A DNA stretch of 64,000 nt, taken from Arthrobacter sp. NicSoilB4. GTDB lineage: Bacteria; Actinomycetota; Actinomycetes; Actinomycetales; Micrococcaceae. Positions 63,026-64,000 of the stretch are shown here, piece after piece; the stretch's first letter is position 1, and every line of letters begins with the position of its first letter. Below the pieces are notes generated by a model. That model was given only the letters and a program-made list of their open reading frames with translations, was not told where the DNA came from and did no database searches. The position numbers and the translations under genes are program-made. Location: the NCBI RefSeq assembly GCF_019977335.1, contig NZ_AP024653.1, positions 3,782,001 to 3,846,000 on the forward strand, given 5' to 3'.

Positions 63026-64000
63026 CAGTTGGCCGCCTCCGTGTCGGCAGGTTCCGCCTCATCGGCAAATCCGGCGCTGTACTCCTCGAACCACGCCAGC
63101 TCTTCCGCCACGAGCGGGTGGGCCTCCACGTACGTGTTGGCGAAGGCCGTCCGGATGTCCGGGGTCTCCAGATCGTGGGTGGTCTTGCGGACGTACGCGG
63201 CGAGTTCGTCGCCGTCCGCCCTGACCTGCTCGAAGAAGGCGTCGTCGGCCACGCCCTCCGCGCGGAGGTACTTCTCGAGCCGCTCCAGCGGGTCCTTCGC
63301 CCGCCAGCGGCCTTCCTCGGCGGATTCCCGGTATTTGGTGGGATCGTCGGCGGTGGTGTGTGCGCCGACGCGGTAGGTGAAGGCCTCGATCAGTACGGGG
63401 CCCTCGCCCTGGCGGGCGCGTTCCAGCGCCCACTCGGTGACGGCGTGGACGGCGATCACGTCGTTGCCGTCCACCCGGATGCCGGGGAAGCCGTAACCCT
63501 TGGCGCGGTTGGCGAGCGGAATGCGGGTCTGCACGGAGCTGGGGACGGAGATCGCCCAGTGGTTGTTCTGGCAGAAGAACACCACGGGGGCCTTGTAGGA
63601 GGAGGCGAACACCATGGACTCATGGACGTCACCTTCGGAGCTGGCCCCGTCGCCGAAGTAGACCATCACGGCAGCCTTGGGCTCCGTTGCCTGGCCGGCA
63701 GTTCCGTCCGCGAGTGCAGCCGACGCCGCGAACTTCTGGTCGCGCTGGATGCCCATGGCGTACCCCACGGCATGCGGGGTCTGGGCGGCGAGGACCAGCG
63801 TGTAGAGGTGGAAGTTGGTGTCCTTGGGGTTCCAGCCTCCGTTGGAGACTCCGCGGAACTGCCGTAGCAGCTCGGCAAGATCAACGTTGCGGGTCAGCGC
63901 AACGCCGTGCTCGCGGTAGGTAGGAAAGATGTAGTCCTGCGGCTGGCTGGCACGGCCGGAGCCGATCTGGGCCGCTTCCTGGCCGGTCAGCGGAACCCAC
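63025..64000 (-). CDS. 2-oxoacid dehydrogenase E1 component, alpha subunit (5' end beyond window)
   Basis: The frame stays open to the window edge, so about 325 C-terminal residues are visible and the start lies to the right. Seen: QDYIFPTYREHGVAL, AVGYAMGIQ, and the thiamine diphosphate motif GDGASSEGDVHESMVFAS ending in QNN, then IPLANRAKGYGFPGIRVDGNDV and IEAFTYRVGAHTTADDPTKYR with the phosphorylation-loop region of this family. It decarboxylates a 2-oxoacid. Branched-chain oxoacids or pyruvate are both possible. Confidence 0.93.
   Translation of the reverse strand, partial: WVPLTGQEAAQIGSGRASQPQDYIFPTYREHGVALTRNVDLAELLRQFRGVSNGGWNPKDTNFHLYTLVLAAQTPHAVGYAMGIQRDQKFAASAALADGTAGQATEPKAAVMVYFGDGASSEGDVHESMVFASSYKAPVVFFCQNNHWAISVPSSVQTRIPLANRAKGYGFPGIRVDGNDVIAVHAVTEWALERARQGEGPVLIEAFTYRVGAHTTADDPTKYRESAEEGRWRAKDPLERLEKYLRAEGVADDAFFEQVRADGDELAAYVRKTTHDLETPDIRTAFANTYVEAHPLVAEELAWFEEYSAGFADEAEPADTEAAN

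Overview
The window is high-GC DNA, compactly coded on both strands. GTG/TTG starts, stop/start overlaps and the gene content (a DUF222-HNH protein, PucR-type regulators, a DUF6153-like protein, an actinobacterial-style uracil-DNA-glycosylase homologue) point to an actinobacterium. The mix resembles Arthrobacter/Pseudarthrobacter (Micrococcaceae). That assignment is an inference from gene content; no rRNA or tRNA gene was recognised.

Layout. 1-9.3 kb: the tail of an amidohydrolase, then a nuclease-rich stretch holding two GIY-YIG-like paralogues, a DUF222-HNH protein, an IS481-type transposase remnant, a hydrolase/WYL-regulator divergon, a GH3 beta-glucosidase and a DEDDh exonuclease-TerB-BRCT protein. 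It is followed by a 580-bp non-coding gap packed with inverted repeats. 9.3-18.7 kb: a UDG-like protein, an SDR and L-lactate dehydrogenase; an ArsR-CDF metal-efflux operon with DUF6153-like and DUF305 surface proteins; a GNAT-AAA+ fusion; a quinone oxidoreductase, a (p)ppGpp-hydrolase-like HD protein and GluQ-RS. 19-29.5 kb: two Lrp/AsnC regulators with a LysE exporter, small hypotheticals, malic enzyme with a TetR protein, two MFS transporters, an RraA-like protein and a GNAT.

29.6-35.4 kb is a mannitol PTS region: mtlD, mtlA (IICBA) and a TetR regulator, divergent from ptsI (enzyme I). A 6-3-6 palindrome in the shared control region suggests the TetR protein acts there. 35.5-41.7 kb: an excisionase-like HTH protein, a PucR regulator divergent from alanine dehydrogenase, a secreted subtilase and a Gfo/Idh/MocA oxidoreductase. 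41.8-47.9 kb is a peptide-type ABC operon (two permeases, a fused double ATPase, a lipoprotein binding protein) preceded by a 28-codon leader ORF. 48-53.6 kb: a TetR/FMN-reductase divergon, an aminotransferase, a universal stress protein and an AMP-forming acyl-CoA ligase.

53.8-60.2 kb is an aromatic catabolism cluster on the minus strand: LysR regulator, catB, catC, catA, an AAHS-type transporter, benD and a flavin reductase. It covers benzoate diol to catechol to 3-oxoadipate enol-lactone, but the ring-hydroxylating benABC genes are absent. 60.5-64 kb holds the E2, E1-beta and (cut by the window edge) E1-alpha genes of a 2-oxoacid dehydrogenase complex.

The least explained items are the inverted-repeat cluster at 9013-9209, a 118-bp dispersed repeat flanking the aromatic cluster (53661-53778 and 60345-60462), the GIY-YIG/DEDDh-TerB-BRCT nuclease pair, the GNAT-AAA+ fusion, and the coupled leader ORF ahead of the ABC operon.
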